DNA of 64,000 bases, from positions 3,472,001-3,536,000 of the forward strand of contig NZ_CP108476.1 of NCBI RefSeq assembly GCF_036226465.1, read 5' to 3'. Under the pieces are notes generated by a model. That model saw nothing but the letters and a program-made list of their open reading frames with translations. It made no database searches and was not told the origin of the DNA. This DNA comes from Kitasatospora sp. NBC_01250 (lineage in GTDB: Bacteria; Actinomycetota; Actinomycetes; Streptomycetales; Streptomycetaceae). Numbering within the stretch: the first letter of the stretch is position 1; every line of letters begins with the position of its first letter. Shown here in pieces: positions 49,390 through 59,478 of this stretch. The position numbers were made by a program, and so were the translations under genes.

Positions 49390-51369
49390 GTGCGAGGCCG
49401 GAACGAGGGGGCCGACGCACACCGCAACGGCGTGCGTCCCGACACGCTGCTCCCCATCACCGAGCCGCCACCGACCCGGTTGCCCTCCCCCGCCTGTTGC
49501 CCCAACTGCGCGGCCCCCCTGTCCGCGGCGGTGCCCGCGGCCGCGGCCGAGCGGGGCGCACCACTGGCGGCCGACACCGACGAGCTGCTCGCCGCCCTGC
49601 GCGCCAGCGAGTCCCGGTTCCGGGCCGCCTTCGCCGATGCGGGCATCGGCATGCTGCTGATCGACACCGACGACCTGGTGATCGAGGCCAACCCCGCCTT
49701 CGCCGCGATGCTCGGCCGCGAGGTCGGCGAACTGGTCCGGATGCACCTGCACGAGATCATCGACCCCGAGGACACCCCGCGCCGGCTCTACCTGGAGCTG
49801 GTGAACGGCAAGCGCGACCGGCTGCGGGTGGAGAAGCAGCTCAAGCACCGCGAGGGGCGCGAGGTCTGGAGCAACGTGACCATCACGCTGGTCCGCGACG
49901 CCCAGGGCAAGCCCTTCTACACCCTGGCGATGTTCGAGGACATCACCGAGCGGCGCCGGCTCGGCGACCGCCTCGCCTACCAGGCACTGCACGATCCGCT
50001 GACCCGGCTGCCCAACCGCACCTTCTTCTTCGACCGGCTCAACGCCGCCTGCCTGCCCGACCCGCAGCGCCCCGGCGACGGCGCGGGGCGCCGGGTCGGC
50101 GTCTGCTACGTGGACCTGGACGGCTTCGCGGCGATCAACGACACCCTCGGCCACCACATCGGCGACCAGCTGCTGAGCGCCGTCGCGGCCCGGCTGGAGC
50201 GGCGCTTCGTCACCGGCGAGGGGCTGCTGGTGGCGCGCCTGGGCGGCGACGAGTTCGCCGTGCTGGTCGCCGACAGCGAGGGCAGCGAGCAGCTGACCGG
50301 CCTCGCCGCCCAGCTGCTCACCCTGCTGGAGCGGCCCTTCGAGGTGGCCGGGCACCGGCTCGCGGTCACCGCCAGCGTCGGGGTGGTGGAGCGCCCGGTG
50401 CAGGGCACCAGCCCCACCGACCTGGTGAAGGACGCCGACGCCACGCTCTACTGGTCCAAGTCCGACGGCCGCGCCCGCTGGACCCTCTACGACCGCGACC
50501 GCGGTGCCCACCAGCTGACCCGCCGGCTGCTCACCACCGCGCTGCGCCCGGCGCTGGAGCGCGGCGAGTTCACCGTGGAGTACCAGCCGCTGGTGGGCCT
50601 GGCGGACGGCACCGTGCACGGCGCCGAGGCGCTGGTGCGCTGGCGCCACCCCCGGTTCGGCACCCTGTCACCGGACCGGTTCATCCCGCTGGCCGAGGAG
50701 TCGGGGGCGATCGTGCCGCTCGGCAAATGGGTGCTGGAGGAGTCCTGCCGGCAGGCGCGCGGCTGGCTGGCGGAGTTCCCCGACACCGAGGCCTTCGTCA
50801 GCGTCAACCTGGCGGCCCGTCAGGTCTGGGACTCCGACGTGGTCGCGGACGTCGCCCAGGTGCTGGAGCGCACCGGGCTGCCCGCCCGGCTGCTCCAGCT
50901 GGAGCTGACCGAGAGCGCCGTGCTCGGCCCCAGCGGCCGGCCGCTGCAGGCCCTGCAGGCGCTGGCCGACATGGGCGTGCGGATCGCCATCGACGACTTC
51001 GGCACCGGCTACTCCAACCTCGCCTACCTCTCCCGCCTGCCAGTGCACGCGCTGAAGCTGGACGGCACCTTCATCGAGGGCTTCCGCGACCCGGCCCCGG
51101 TCGGCCGCCCCGACCTGCGCTCGCGCCGCAGCGAGGCGGACGAGCAGATCGTGGGCGCGATGGTGCGCCTGGCCCACGACCTGGGCCTGACCGTGACGGC
51201 CGAAGGCATCGAGAACGCGGCCCAGGCCGAGCGGCTGCGGCTGACCGGCTGCGACACCGCGCAGGGCTGGTACTTCGCCCGCCCCGGCGAGGCCTCACTG
51301 GTCGCCGGGATACTGCGCGAGGGCCGGATCCAGCTGCCCGGCTCCGACCACCCCGCGCTGCGGCCCTAA
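49390..51369 (+). CDS. PAS-GGDEF-EAL cyclic-di-GMP enzyme (RmdA-like)
   Basis: 659 aa from a GTG with GGGAG upstream. Order: short N-terminus with a C-C-P-N-C cluster, PAS domain (about 70-195), GGDEF domain with intact G-G-D-E-F (about 292), EAL domain with E-A-L-V-R-W (about 417), and catalytic E-L-T-E-S, D-D-F-G-T-G and A-E-G-I-E. No R-x-x-D inhibitory site precedes GGDEF. No membrane helix, so cytoplasmic. Both synthesis and hydrolysis of c-di-GMP are possible. The layout matches RmdA of streptomycetes, which acts as a phosphodiesterase in development. It overlaps the convergent LLM gene by 4 bp. Confidence 0.92.
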   Translation: MRGRNEGADAHRNGVRPDTLLPITEPPPTRLPSPACCPNCAAPLSAAVPAAAAERGAPLAADTDELLAALRASESRFRAAFADAGIGMLLIDTDDLVIEANPAFAAMLGREVGELVRMHLHEIIDPEDTPRRLYLELVNGKRDRLRVEKQLKHREGREVWSNVTITLVRDAQGKPFYTLAMFEDITERRRLGDRLAYQALHDPLTRLPNRTFFFDRLNAACLPDPQRPGDGAGRRVGVCYVDLDGFAAINDTLGHHIGDQLLSAVAARLERRFVTGEGLLVARLGGDEFAVLVADSEGSEQLTGLAAQLLTLLERPFEVAGHRLAVTASVGVVERPVQGTSPTDLVKDADATLYWSKSDGRARWTLYDRDRGAHQLTRRLLTTALRPALERGEFTVEYQPLVGLADGTVHGAEALVRWRHPRFGTLSPDRFIPLAEESGAIVPLGKWVLEESCRQARGWLAEFPDTEAFVSVNLAARQVWDSDVVADVAQVLERTGLPARLLQLELTESAVLGPSGRPLQALQALADMGVRIAIDDFGTGYSNLAYLSRLPVHALKLDGTFIEGFRDPAPVGRPDLRSRRSEADEQIVGAMVRLAHDLGLTVTAEGIENAAQAERLRLTGCDTAQGWYFARPGEASLVAGILREGRIQLPGSDHPALRP

Positions 51370-52451
51370 CCCTCCTGGCCGGCCGCCAGGCCGTAGGCCT
51401 GGGCGATCAACTCGTAGGAGAGCAGCCGTGCCTGGTGGCCGTGCACGTGCGAGGTGACCATCAGCTCGTCGGCGCCGGTGCGCTTGCGCAGCTCCTCCAG
51501 CCCCTCGGCCACCTCCTCCGGAGCGCCCAGCACCACGTTGCCGAGCCAGTTCTCCAGGAAGTCGGCCTCGGCTGGGCTGTAGGGGTAGGCGGCGGCCTCC
51601 TCGGGGGTGGGGATCTTCCCGGGCATGCCCCGGCGCAGCCGCAGCATGCCGAGCCCGGCCGAGGCGGCCAGCCGGCGCGCGGCCTGCCGCCCGCCCTCCG
51701 GCACGGCCACCGCGCTGACGCCGATCAGCGCGTACGGCTCGGCCAGCACCTCGGAGGGCTGGAAGCTGCTGCGGTACAGCTCCAGCGCGGGCACCGTGTT
51801 CTCCGCGCTGAAGTGGTGCGCGAAGGCGAACGGCAGGCCGAGCCGCCCGGCCAGCTGGGCGCTGAAGCCGGAGGAGCCGAGCAGCCACACCGGCGGGCGC
51901 TCGGGACCGTTCGGCACCGCGCTGAGCCGGGCGTAGGGGTGCCCGGCGGGGAAGTCGCCGTCCAGGAAGTGGGTCAGCTCGGACAGCCGGCGCGGGAAGT
52001 CGTCCGGGTCCTCGTGCTCGCCGCGGCGCAGCGCCCGGGCGGTGGCCGGGTCGGTGCCGGGCGCCCGGCCCAGGCCCAGGTCGATCCGGCCCGGGTGCAG
52101 CGCCTCCAGCAGGCCGAACTGCTCGGCGATGGCGAGCGGCGCGTGGTTGGGCAGCATCACGCCGCCGGAGCCGAGCCGCAGCGTGCTGGTGTGCGCCCCG
52201 AGGTGGGCGATCAGCACGGCGGGCGTGGAGCTGGCCACCCCCGGCATGCCGTGGTGCTCGGCCACCCAGAAGCGGTGGTAGCCCCAGCGCTCGGCGCCGC
52301 GGGCCAGCTCGGTGGTGGCGGTCAGCGCCTGGGCCGCGGTGTAGCCGGCACCCACCGGGGCGAGGTCGAGGATCGAGAGCGGGGCGGGGGCGGTGCCGCG
52401 CGCGACCCCCCGGATGTCCTGCCTGGTCTGCCGCTGGTCCTCGCCGGTCAT
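51366..52451 (-). CDS. LLM class flavin-dependent oxidoreductase
   Basis: 361 aa. Luciferase-like TIM barrel: L-S-I-L-D-L-A-P-V start, F-W-V-A-E-H-H (the flavin/substrate region about residue 62), [12 protein letters not shown], and [11 protein letters not shown]. This is the MsnO8/YhbW-like group. Substrate unknown; it needs reduced flavin from a partner reductase. Convergent with the c-di-GMP gene and divergent from the Bcr/CflA exporter. Confidence 0.9.
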   Translation of the reverse strand: MTGEDQRQTRQDIRGVARGTAPAPLSILDLAPVGAGYTAAQALTATTELARGAERWGYHRFWVAEHHGMPGVASSTPAVLIAHLGAHTSTLRLGSGGVMLPNHAPLAIAEQFGLLEALHPGRIDLGLGRAPGTDPATARALRRGEHEDPDDFPRRLSELTHFLDGDFPAGHPYARLSAVPNGPERPPVWLLGSSGFSAQLAGRLGLPFAFAHHFSAENTVPALELYRSSFQPSEVLAEPYALIGVSAVAVPEGGRQAARRLAASAGLGMLRLRRGMPGKIPTPEEAAAYPYSPAEADFLENWLGNVVLGAPEEVAEGLEELRKRTGADELMVTSHVHGHQARLLSYELIAQAYGLAAGQEG

Positions 52452-52572
52452 GGGTCAACCTTCCGCTTCGCACTGCCGTTCCGCAGCGGGACAACAGCGC
52501 GCGCCCGGCGCCTGTTCCCCGGGGCGGCCGTTGTGGTGTTCGAGACATCGGTACAGGCCCTACGGTGGGGTG

Positions 52573-53847
52573 ATGCCTGACAGCCGCCGCCTCGCGACCA
52601 CCCCGGCGCCCGCCCGCGCCCCGGAACCCCTCACCACCGTCCAGTCGGTCGGCCTGCTGCTGACCCTGGTGCTGGGCTCGCTGAGCGCGCTGGCGCCGCT
52701 CTCGATGGACATGTACCTCCCGTCGCTGCCCGGCATCACCACCGGCCTGCACACCTCGGACGCCATGGTCCAGCTGACCCTGACGGCCTGCCTGGTCGGC
52801 CTCGCGCTCGGCCAGTTGGTGGCGGGGCCGCTCAGCGACGCGCTCGGGCGGCGCCGCCCGCTGCTGGTGGGCATGAGCCTGTACGTGCTCTCCACCGCCT
52901 GCTGCGCGCTCGCGGTGGACGTCCGGGTGCTGATCGCCTGCCGGGTGCTGCAGGGCCTGTCCGGCGCGGCCGGGATCGTGATCTCGCGGGCCGTGGTGCG
53001 CGACCTGTTCGACGGTCTGGCCGCCGCCCGGTTCGCCTCCTCGCTGATGCTGATCTCCGGTTCGGCACCGCTGGTGGCGCCGGTGCTCGGCGGGCAGCTG
53101 CTGCGCGTCACCTCCTGGCGCGGGGTGTTCGGGGTGCTCACCGTGCTCGGCCTGGTGATCCTGGTCACCTCCGTGCTGCTGGTGCGCGAGACGCTGCCGC
53201 CCGGGCAGCGCCGCACCGGCGGGCTGCGCGACACCCTGCGGACCATGCGCGGCCTGCTGGCCGACCGGCTGTTCAGCGCCTACCTGCTGACGGTGTCCTT
53301 CGGCTTCGGCGCGCTGTTCGCCTTCATCGCCGGCTCGCCCTACGTGGTGCAGGAGGTCTACCACGGCTCGGCGCAGCGCTACAGCCTGGTCTTCGCGCTG
53401 GTCCAGGTCGGGCTGGCGGGCCTGTCCCAGCTGACCGGCCGCCGGCTGCTGGGCCGGTTCCCCTCGCACCTGATCCAGCTCGCCGGGGCCCTGCTGCTCG
53501 CACTCTCCGGGGTGGCGCTGGTGCTGATGGCGGCCGGGCACCACGGCGGCCTGCCCGGGATCACCGCGGGGCTCTTCGTGATGGCGGCCGGGCTCGGCAT
53601 CGTCAGCACGCCGAGTTCGGCGCTGGCCCTGCAGCGCGCCCCGCACGCGGCCGGCACCGCCTCCGCGCTGCTGGGCACCATGCAGTTCCTCACCGGGGCG
53701 ATCGCGCCGGCCCTGGTCGGCCTCGGCGGGCACGACAGCGCGCTGCCGATGGCGGTGGTGATCCTCGGCATGGCACTGGCGACGCTGGCCTCCTTCGTGC
53801 TGCTGGTCCGGCCCTGGCAGGCGGTGCCGGACCCGCTGCGCGGCTGA
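52573..53847 (+). CDS. Bcr/CflA family multidrug efflux MFS transporter
   Basis: 424 aa from the ATG at 52573. Twelve membrane helices. The Bcr/CflA signature S-M-D-M-Y-L-P-S-L-P in helix 1 and G-P-L-S-D-A-L-G-R-R-R-P between helices 2 and 3 are clear, followed by R-V-L-Q-G-L-S-G-A-A-G. It exports drugs such as bicyclomycin or chloramphenicol in known members; its own substrate is unknown. Its divergent neighbour is the LLM oxidoreductase, with no regulator beside them. Confidence 0.92.
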   Translation: MPDSRRLATTPAPARAPEPLTTVQSVGLLLTLVLGSLSALAPLSMDMYLPSLPGITTGLHTSDAMVQLTLTACLVGLALGQLVAGPLSDALGRRRPLLVGMSLYVLSTACCALAVDVRVLIACRVLQGLSGAAGIVISRAVVRDLFDGLAAARFASSLMLISGSAPLVAPVLGGQLLRVTSWRGVFGVLTVLGLVILVTSVLLVRETLPPGQRRTGGLRDTLRTMRGLLADRLFSAYLLTVSFGFGALFAFIAGSPYVVQEVYHGSAQRYSLVFALVQVGLAGLSQLTGRRLLGRFPSHLIQLAGALLLALSGVALVLMAAGHHGGLPGITAGLFVMAAGLGIVSTPSSALALQRAPHAAGTASALLGTMQFLTGAIAPALVGLGGHDSALPMAVVILGMALATLASFVLLVRPWQAVPDPLRG

Positions 53848-54223
53848 TCCGGTGTCAGCGGGGCGGCCCGCCGGCTGCGCATCGTCGCCCTGCGTGTTGG
53901 CGGGATCACGCCAGCGCCGGTTCTCGCCAGCCGCCGATCTCGCTAAGCGCCCCTCGGGTCGGGCAGGCTGGATGCCGCAGCGGGGCGCCGATCAGCGCCC
54001 GCGCCTCAGTCACGCCAGTGGACTGGACCAGTTCCGGGCGACCCTCGTGGACCCCCGCGACGGACACCCCGTCGCGGGGGTCCACGCCTGTCCACGCCTG
54101 TCCGCGGCGCCGCCCGGTACCCGAGGAGCGCGCAGCGCAGGGGGCCCTCAGCAAGCGTTCATACAGAGCCGATAGCGTGGTACCCCTGAGCCACCTGTTC
54201 TCCTCCGGGCGGTCCGGAGGGAG
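53848..54223. other. 376-bp intergenic region after the Bcr/CflA gene
   Basis: No convincing gene; a 107-aa ORF at 53852-54175 lacks family resemblance and a ribosome-binding site. It contains the long inverted repeat at 54047-54085. Confidence 0.5.
54047..54085. terminator. 17-bp perfect inverted repeat (possible terminator)
   Basis: GTGGACCCCCGCGACGG and its complement with a 5-nt loop, 200 bp after the exporter stop. Too far for a typical terminator, but it could end that transcript. Confidence 0.5.
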
Positions 54224-54847
54224 TTGGATCCATTGGGAAGCGCGGCGCTCGTGACGTCGTCCTGGTTCTGTGTGCTGGCCGTGCTGGCCGTCCTCGGCGA
54301 CGCCTTCCTGCCCTTCCTGCCCAGCGGCACCCTGGTGATCCTGGCCGTCCTGAAGACCGACCGGATAGCCGGTGCGCCGCTGATCCTGGCCGGCGCCGTC
54401 GCCCTCTCCTCCTTCCTCGGCGACGTGCTGCTGCTCGCCCTGGCCCGGCGCGGCGCACCCTTCGTGCGGCGCCGGCTGGCGAAGCGGCCGAAGATGGCCG
54501 GCAACATCCGCCGGGTGCAGCACGCACTGGACGGGCGGACCAACCGGACCGCCGCCGCCGTGGTGATCGTGGCCCGCTTCGTGCCGGGTGGCCGCACCGT
54601 GCTGGACCTGGCGATCGGCCACTCGCCGGCCCCCTCGCACCGCTTCCTGCGCTGGTCGGCGCTGGCCGCCCTGGTCTGGGCCGGCTACATCGTGACCCTG
54701 GGCTGGCTGAACAGCCACTGGTTCAACACCACTTGGCTGAGCATGGCGGTCTCCTGCGCCGCCGCGACCGCGATCAGCGCCGCCGTCGCGCGCCTGGTCC
54801 GCCGGCACCGGCGGCTGGCCGCCGCGCTGCCCGTCGACCCCGTCTGA
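54224..54847 (+). CDS. DedA family membrane protein
   Basis: 207 aa from a TTG at 54224 or 204 aa from the TTG at 54233 (GGAGGGAG ends 9 bp before the latter). Four to five membrane helices. DedA/VTT motif V-A-R-F-V-P-G-G-R-T-V (about 115) and early acidic site G-D-A-F-L-P-F-L-P. DedA proteins include undecaprenyl-phosphate flippases and proteins needed for membrane potential; the exact role is unknown. Glu in the usual E-x-x-x-P motif is replaced by Asp in G-D-A-F-L-P. Confidence 0.85.
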   Translation: MDPLGSAALVTSSWFCVLAVLAVLGDAFLPFLPSGTLVILAVLKTDRIAGAPLILAGAVALSSFLGDVLLLALARRGAPFVRRRLAKRPKMAGNIRRVQHALDGRTNRTAAAVVIVARFVPGGRTVLDLAIGHSPAPSHRFLRWSALAALVWAGYIVTLGWLNSHWFNTTWLSMAVSCAAATAISAAVARLVRRHRRLAAALPVDPV

Positions 54848-55129
54848 GACCCACCGGGCCCCGGGTTCCCCACGGCCGCCGGGGTGTTGCCCCTGCCCCT
54901 GCCCGCTCGCACGTCCGAAATGTCCCAGGACTGCAACAGAACCCCGCCGACGCAGCCATCGGCCGACTTTTGGCGTCATCTCCAGAGGCGGCGCGGGTAC
55001 GGTTGCTCCTGGATCCAACCAGTGCCGCATGACATCCTGGTTTAAATAATCTGATCAAATGCCGTAATTACCCTGGCAGCTTCCGCAATGCCCGCGGAAG
55101 CGGCCTGGTTCGAGCTGGCTGGGGAGACC

Positions 55130-56446
55130 ATGAGCAGCATCTCGCGCAGGACCGTACTGGGCGCCGGGGCGGCCACGGCCGCCCTCGGGGCACTCACCGC
55201 GTGCGGCAGCAGCAGTGCCTCACACTCCGACAGCGCGCCGGGCGGCGCCGGCAGCCCGGGCGGCGCGTCCGGCGGCGGCAGCCCGGCCCCCTCGCCCTCC
55301 GGCTCGCCGTCCGGCAAGGTGACCCCGATCGGCGACGGCTCGACCTCCGACACCGGCCCGCAGCCGAACCAGCCCAAGGCCGAGAAGCTCAAGCCCGGCG
55401 AGCGCCCCCCGCAGTTCGTGGTCTTCTCCTGGGACGGCGCCGGCGCCACCGACGACGGCCAGTTCGACCGCTTCCTCAAGCTCGCCGACCAGTACAAGGC
55501 CACCTTCACCTTCTTCCTCTCCGGCATCTACACGCTGCCCAAGACGAAGACCAGCCTCTACCACCCGCCGCAGCACTCGGTCGGCGCCTCCGACATCCCG
55601 TACCTGTCCGACGGCGCGATACGCAACACCATCAAGATGGTCAGCCAGGCCTGGCTCGCGGGGCACGAGATCGGCACCCACTTCAACGGCCACTTCTGCT
55701 CCACCCGCCCCGACCACAACGGCGTCAACAAGTGGTCGCCGGAGGACTGGGAGAGCGAGATCCAGCAGGCGGTCTCCTTCGTCACCCAGTGGAAGACCAA
55801 CACCGGCTTCACCGACCTGCCGCCGCTGCCCTTCGACTACACCAAGGAACTGATCGGCGGTCGCACCCCCTGCCTGGACGGGCAGAAGAACCTGCTGCCG
55901 ACCGCCGCCAAGCTCGGCTGGAAGTACGACGCCAGCTCGCCGGGCGAGAAGCAGGTCTGGCCGCAGAAGGTGCAGAACGGCGCGATCTGGAACTTCCCGC
56001 TGCAGTCCATCCCGTACCCGGGGCACTCCTTCGAGGTGCTCTCGATGGACTACAACATCATGGCCAACCAGTCGAACGGCGACCCCAAGGGCGACCCGGG
56101 CAAGTTCAACGAGTGGCGCGACGCGGCGGCCGGCTCCTACCTGGCCGGCTTCAACCGCGCCTACAACGGCAACCGGGCACCGTTCTTCGTCGGCAACCAC
56201 TTCGAGCAGTGGAACGGCGGCATCTACATGGACGCCGTGGAGGCGACCATCAAGGCCATCGCCGGCAAGCCCGAGGTGCGGATGGTGTCCTTCCGCCAGC
56301 TGGTCGAGTGGCTGGAGGTGCAGGACGAGTCCACCCTGCGCAAGCTGCGCTCGCTGGGCATCGGCCAGGCGCCGGCCGGCGGCTGGGAGAGCTTCCTCGG
56401 CGCCCCCGGCGCCGCCCCCGCCTCCGGCAGCCCGGCGGCCCAGTAG
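55130..56446 (+). CDS. NodB-like polysaccharide deacetylase family lipoprotein
   Basis: 438 aa from the ATG at 55130 with GGGGAGA upstream. Signal with S-R-R-T-V-L-G (Tat-like) and lipobox L-T-A-C, then a 70-residue Gly/Ser/Pro linker. The catalytic part contains the metal-binding Asp in F-S-W-D-G-A and His-x3-His in H-E-I-G-T-H, as in NodB deacetylases. The usual T-F-D-D is altered to S-W-D-G, so activity is uncertain. It is probably membrane-attached outside. The unusual AT-rich patch 55040-55075 may hold its promoter. Confidence 0.82.
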   Translation: MSSISRRTVLGAGAATAALGALTACGSSSASHSDSAPGGAGSPGGASGGGSPAPSPSGSPSGKVTPIGDGSTSDTGPQPNQPKAEKLKPGERPPQFVVFSWDGAGATDDGQFDRFLKLADQYKATFTFFLSGIYTLPKTKTSLYHPPQHSVGASDIPYLSDGAIRNTIKMVSQAWLAGHEIGTHFNGHFCSTRPDHNGVNKWSPEDWESEIQQAVSFVTQWKTNTGFTDLPPLPFDYTKELIGGRTPCLDGQKNLLPTAAKLGWKYDASSPGEKQVWPQKVQNGAIWNFPLQSIPYPGHSFEVLSMDYNIMANQSNGDPKGDPGKFNEWRDAAAGSYLAGFNRAYNGNRAPFFVGNHFEQWNGGIYMDAVEATIKAIAGKPEVRMVSFRQLVEWLEVQDESTLRKLRSLGIGQAPAGGWESFLGAPGAAPASGSPAAQ

Positions 56447-56450
56447 TCCG

Positions 56451-57368
56451 TCAGGCCGGGTTCGCGGCCGCCAGGATCCGCTCGGCGACCAGCGGGGCAC
56501 CGGCCCGGCCCATCAGGATCGAGTAGTGATTGCTGCCCCTGACCTGGCGCAGCGCCAGGTCAGGGCCGGTCAGTTCGGCCCTGGCCAGCCGCTTCTCGTC
56601 GTAGACCGCCTCGGGCTCGTCGAACAGACCGCGCTCGGCCCAGAGCAGCTCGGCGGGGCACGGCAGTTGGCGCACCGCGGCGGCGGCCTGCGGGTCGAGC
56701 AGCAGCTGCGTGCCGTCGGCCTCCACCGCCTCGCGCTCGCACCCGGAGCGCAACAGCGGCTCGCTACCGGTCAGATCGCGCAGCAGATAGGCCTGCGCCA
56801 CCGTCTCGTCCAGGCTCGGCCAGGCCGGGTGCGCCTGCCAGAAGGCACGGTAGGCCGCCACGTCCGCGAAGGTCATCGAGAGCCGGGCCACCGCCGGGCC
56901 GAGCATCGCGGCGAGCGCCTCGGGACCGGTCCCGGTCGGCAGCGGAAACCCGACCCCGCCGTCCACCAGCACCACCCGGCGCACCAGTTCGGGGTGCCGC
57001 ACCGCCAGCCGGGTGGTCACGAAGGCCCCCATGGAGTGCCCCGCCACCACCACCGGGCCCGCCCCGCCCGCCAGTTGGCGCAGCACCGAGGCCATGTCGT
57101 CCGCGTGCCGGGCCATCCCGTACGGGCCGCCGAGCCCCGCACTGCCGGCCCGGCCGCGCAGGTCGGGCGCCAGCAGCGTGACCCGCCCGGCCAGTTCGCG
57201 GGCCACCAGGTCCCAGGCCCGCCCGTTCGCGGTGATGCCGTGCAACGCCAGCACCACCGGAGCACCGGGCTCGGACCCCGGCCAGCGCAGCACGGCCAAC
57301 TCGCCGCCGGGAACCGCGACCGCCACCTCCTCGACCACGGACGGACACGCGGACCGGTCGGACCTCAT
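56451..57368 (-). CDS. Alpha/beta hydrolase
   Basis: 305 aa from the ATG at 57368. Standard hydrolase fold: oxyanion H-G-I-T-A-N-G near residue 47, nucleophile elbow G-H-S-M-G (about 117), late H-Y in G-S-N-H-Y (about 285) as the catalytic His. A cap region lies between. Substrate unknown. Convergent with the deacetylase-like gene at 4 bp distance. Confidence 0.88.
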   Translation of the reverse strand: MRSDRSACPSVVEEVAVAVPGGELAVLRWPGSEPGAPVVLALHGITANGRAWDLVARELAGRVTLLAPDLRGRAGSAGLGGPYGMARHADDMASVLRQLAGGAGPVVVAGHSMGAFVTTRLAVRHPELVRRVVLVDGGVGFPLPTGTGPEALAAMLGPAVARLSMTFADVAAYRAFWQAHPAWPSLDETVAQAYLLRDLTGSEPLLRSGCEREAVEADGTQLLLDPQAAAAVRQLPCPAELLWAERGLFDEPEAVYDEKRLARAELTGPDLALRQVRGSNHYSILMGRAGAPLVAERILAAANPA

Positions 57369-57505
57369 CGACGCCACCTTCCAGCTGGGGTCCCGGCACC
57401 GTACCGCCGCCCCGGCACCCCCCGACATGGCGTCGGCCAACCCCCCTCGGCGCCCCGCAGTGGTGCCCGTCACCACCTCGGGCGCCGTCGGCCGCCCGGC
57501 GCCCG

Positions 57506-58240
57506 TCAGCCCTTGAGGTCCGGGATGCGCCAGTCAACCGGCTCGCTGCCGAAGCCGGTCAGCGCGTCGTTGATCTGCGAGAACGGCTTGCTGCCGAGGA
57601 AGAGCCGGGCCGACAGCGGCGAGGGGTGCGCCCCCTGGACCACGACGTGCCGCTCGGTGTCGATCAGCGGCAGCTTCTTCTTGGCGTAGTTGCCCCAGAG
57701 CACGAAGACGCACGGCTCGGGACGGGCGCTGACCGCCTTGATCACCGCGTCGGTGAACTTCTCCCAGCCCTTGCCCTTGTGCGAGTTGGCCTCGTGCGCG
57801 CGCACCGTGAGCACCGCGTTGAGCAGCAGCACGCCCTGCTCGGCCCAGGGCATCAGGTAGCCGTTGTCCGGCACCGGCAGGCCGAGGTCGGTGTTGAGCT
57901 CCTTGAACATGTTGCGCAGCGAGGGCGGGGTCCTGGTCCCCGGCAGCACCGAGAAGCTCATGCCGTGCGCCTGGCCGTTGTCGTGGTACGGGTCCTGGCC
58001 GAGCACCAGCACCCGCACGTCCTGGTAGGCGGTGGCGGCCAGCGCCGAGAAGACCTGCCCGCGCGGCGGGAACACCTCGTGCTCGGCCCGCTCGGCGGCG
58101 ACGTAGCCGGCCAGCTCGGCGAAGTACGGCTGCTCGGTCTCCCCGGCCAGCACCTCCCGCCAGGAGTCCGGCAGTTCGAACTCTCCCCCGGGCTCGACTC
58201 CCGACACGGCGGCATCCACCTCAGCGACCTCGGTCACCAC
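57506..58240 (-). CDS. ung: Uracil-DNA glycosylase
   Basis: 244 aa from the GTG at 58240 (AAGG upstream). Family 1 UDG: catalytic G-Q-D-P-Y-H (about 82), L-L-L-N-A-V-L-T (about 140), and H-P-S-P-L-S near the C-terminus, the DNA-intercalating loop. It removes uracil from DNA in base excision repair. The N-terminal about 30 acidic residues are an extension. Confidence 0.96.
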   Translation of the reverse strand: MVTEVAEVDAAVSGVEPGGEFELPDSWREVLAGETEQPYFAELAGYVAAERAEHEVFPPRGQVFSALAATAYQDVRVLVLGQDPYHDNGQAHGMSFSVLPGTRTPPSLRNMFKELNTDLGLPVPDNGYLMPWAEQGVLLLNAVLTVRAHEANSHKGKGWEKFTDAVIKAVSARPEPCVFVLWGNYAKKKLPLIDTERHVVVQGAHPSPLSARLFLGSKPFSQINDALTGFGSEPVDWRIPDLKG

Positions 58241-58339
58241 ATCAACCTTCCCACACCGGGCCAACCGGCCCGCCCGTCAACCGTTCACCGCGAACGCTAC
58301 ACAGCCGCGCCGACAACAGCCGCGCCCGCGGGTGCGGCG

Positions 58340-58364
58340 GGCGGCCCGGCAGCACCGGGCCGCC
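58340..58364. terminator. Hairpin downstream of the HAD gene
   Basis: 10-bp stem GGCGGCCCGG with loop CAGCA, 13 bp beyond the HAD stop, between it and ung transcribed the same way. Confidence 0.7.
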
Positions 58365-58377
58365 GCGTGACCGTGCG

Positions 58378-59157
58378 TCAGACCAGCTCGATCAGGTCGG
58401 CGATCGACTTGACCACCCGGGTCGGCCGGTACGGGAACCGCTCCACGTCCTCGGCGGCGGTCAGCCCGGTGAGCACCAGCACCGTCTCCATGCCCGCCTC
58501 CAGGCCGGCCACGATGTCGGTGTCCATCCGGTCGCCGATCATCACCGCGCTCTCCGAGTGCGCCCCGGCGGTGTTCAGCGCCTCGCGCATCATCAGCGGG
58601 TTGGGCTTGCCGACGAAGTACGGCTCGACGCCGGTGGCCTTGGTGATCAGCGCGGCCACCGAGCCGGTGGCCGGCAGCACCCCCTCGGTGGACGGACCGG
58701 TCTCGTCCGGGTTGGTGCAGATGAACCGGGACCCGGCGTTGATCAGCCGGATCGCCTTGGTCAGCGCCTCGAAGCTGTAGGTGCGGGTCTCGCCCAGCAC
58801 CACGTAGTCCGGGTTGTTGTCGGTCAGCACGTAACCCGCCTGGTACAGCGCGGTGGTCAGGCCCGCCTCGCCGATCACGTAGGCGGTGCCGCCGGGGCGC
58901 TGGCCGGCCAGGAACTTCGCGGTGGCCAGCGCGGAGGTCCAGATGCACTCCTCCGGCACCTCCAGGCCCATCCCGGAGAGCCGGGCGGCCAGGTCGCGCG
59001 GGGTGTAGATCGAGTTGTTGGTCAGCACCAGGAACGGCTTGCCGGACTCCTTGAGCCGGCGGATGAACTCGTCGGCGCCCGGGATCGGGGTGCCCTCGTG
59101 GATCAGGACCCCGTCCATGTCGGTCAGCCAGGACTCGATCGGCTTGCGCTCTGCCAT
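58378..59157 (-). CDS. HAD-IIA family phosphatase, NagD-like
   Basis: 259 aa from the ATG at 59157 with GAGGAGA upstream. HAD core: W-L-T-D-M-D-G-V-L (nucleophile and acid Asp, about 11-13), L-T-N-N-S (about 46), G-K-P (about 185) and G-D-R-M-D-T-D (about 209). Type IIA cap as in NagD/AraL, phosphatases of nucleotides and sugar phosphates. Its promoter probably lies in 59160-59300. Confidence 0.9.
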   Translation of the reverse strand: MAERKPIESWLTDMDGVLIHEGTPIPGADEFIRRLKESGKPFLVLTNNSIYTPRDLAARLSGMGLEVPEECIWTSALATAKFLAGQRPGGTAYVIGEAGLTTALYQAGYVLTDNNPDYVVLGETRTYSFEALTKAIRLINAGSRFICTNPDETGPSTEGVLPATGSVAALITKATGVEPYFVGKPNPLMMREALNTAGAHSESAVMIGDRMDTDIVAGLEAGMETVLVLTGLTAAEDVERFPYRPTRVVKSIADLIELV

Positions 59158-59478
59158 GCAGGTGTCTCCTCGGTCTTGCAAAAGCTCTGAACGATCTTGC
59201 ACATCGCTCCGGACCGGACACCTTCGGCCGGCCAGCACGGGCTGCCCCAACGCGGACCAGAGTAGTCGCCCATCATCGAGACACACAGTGCGGTCGGGTG
59301 GCATGCCAGGTCGACCGTGCGCCGGTGCGGGTTCAAGGGAGCGGGCGATCACCCCGGGCCGCCGGATCCACGTCACCGGAGACTTCCTCCGCCGGCACGG
59401 CGAAACGCCCGTTCGACATTCCGAACGGGCGTTTGTCGCCTACGGGGTGGATCCCCGTCCAGCGCCCAGCCGCAGGCC
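59158..59478. other. Gap between the HAD gene and the biosynthetic cluster
   Basis: 321 bp without a gene. Left part is the HAD leader; right part holds the hairpin at 59403. It is the visible border of the cluster. Confidence 0.55.
59403..59434. terminator. Terminator at the left border of the biosynthetic cluster
   Basis: Perfect 13-bp inverted repeat AAACGCCCGTTCG with a 6-nt loop, 44 bp after the acyl carrier protein stop. It would end the leftward operon before the housekeeping-type HAD gene. Confidence 0.8.

Noticed and set aside
53852..54175. 107-aa ORF after the Bcr/CflA gene
   Set aside because: No ribosome-binding site, no family resemblance, and it contains a hairpin; treated as non-coding.
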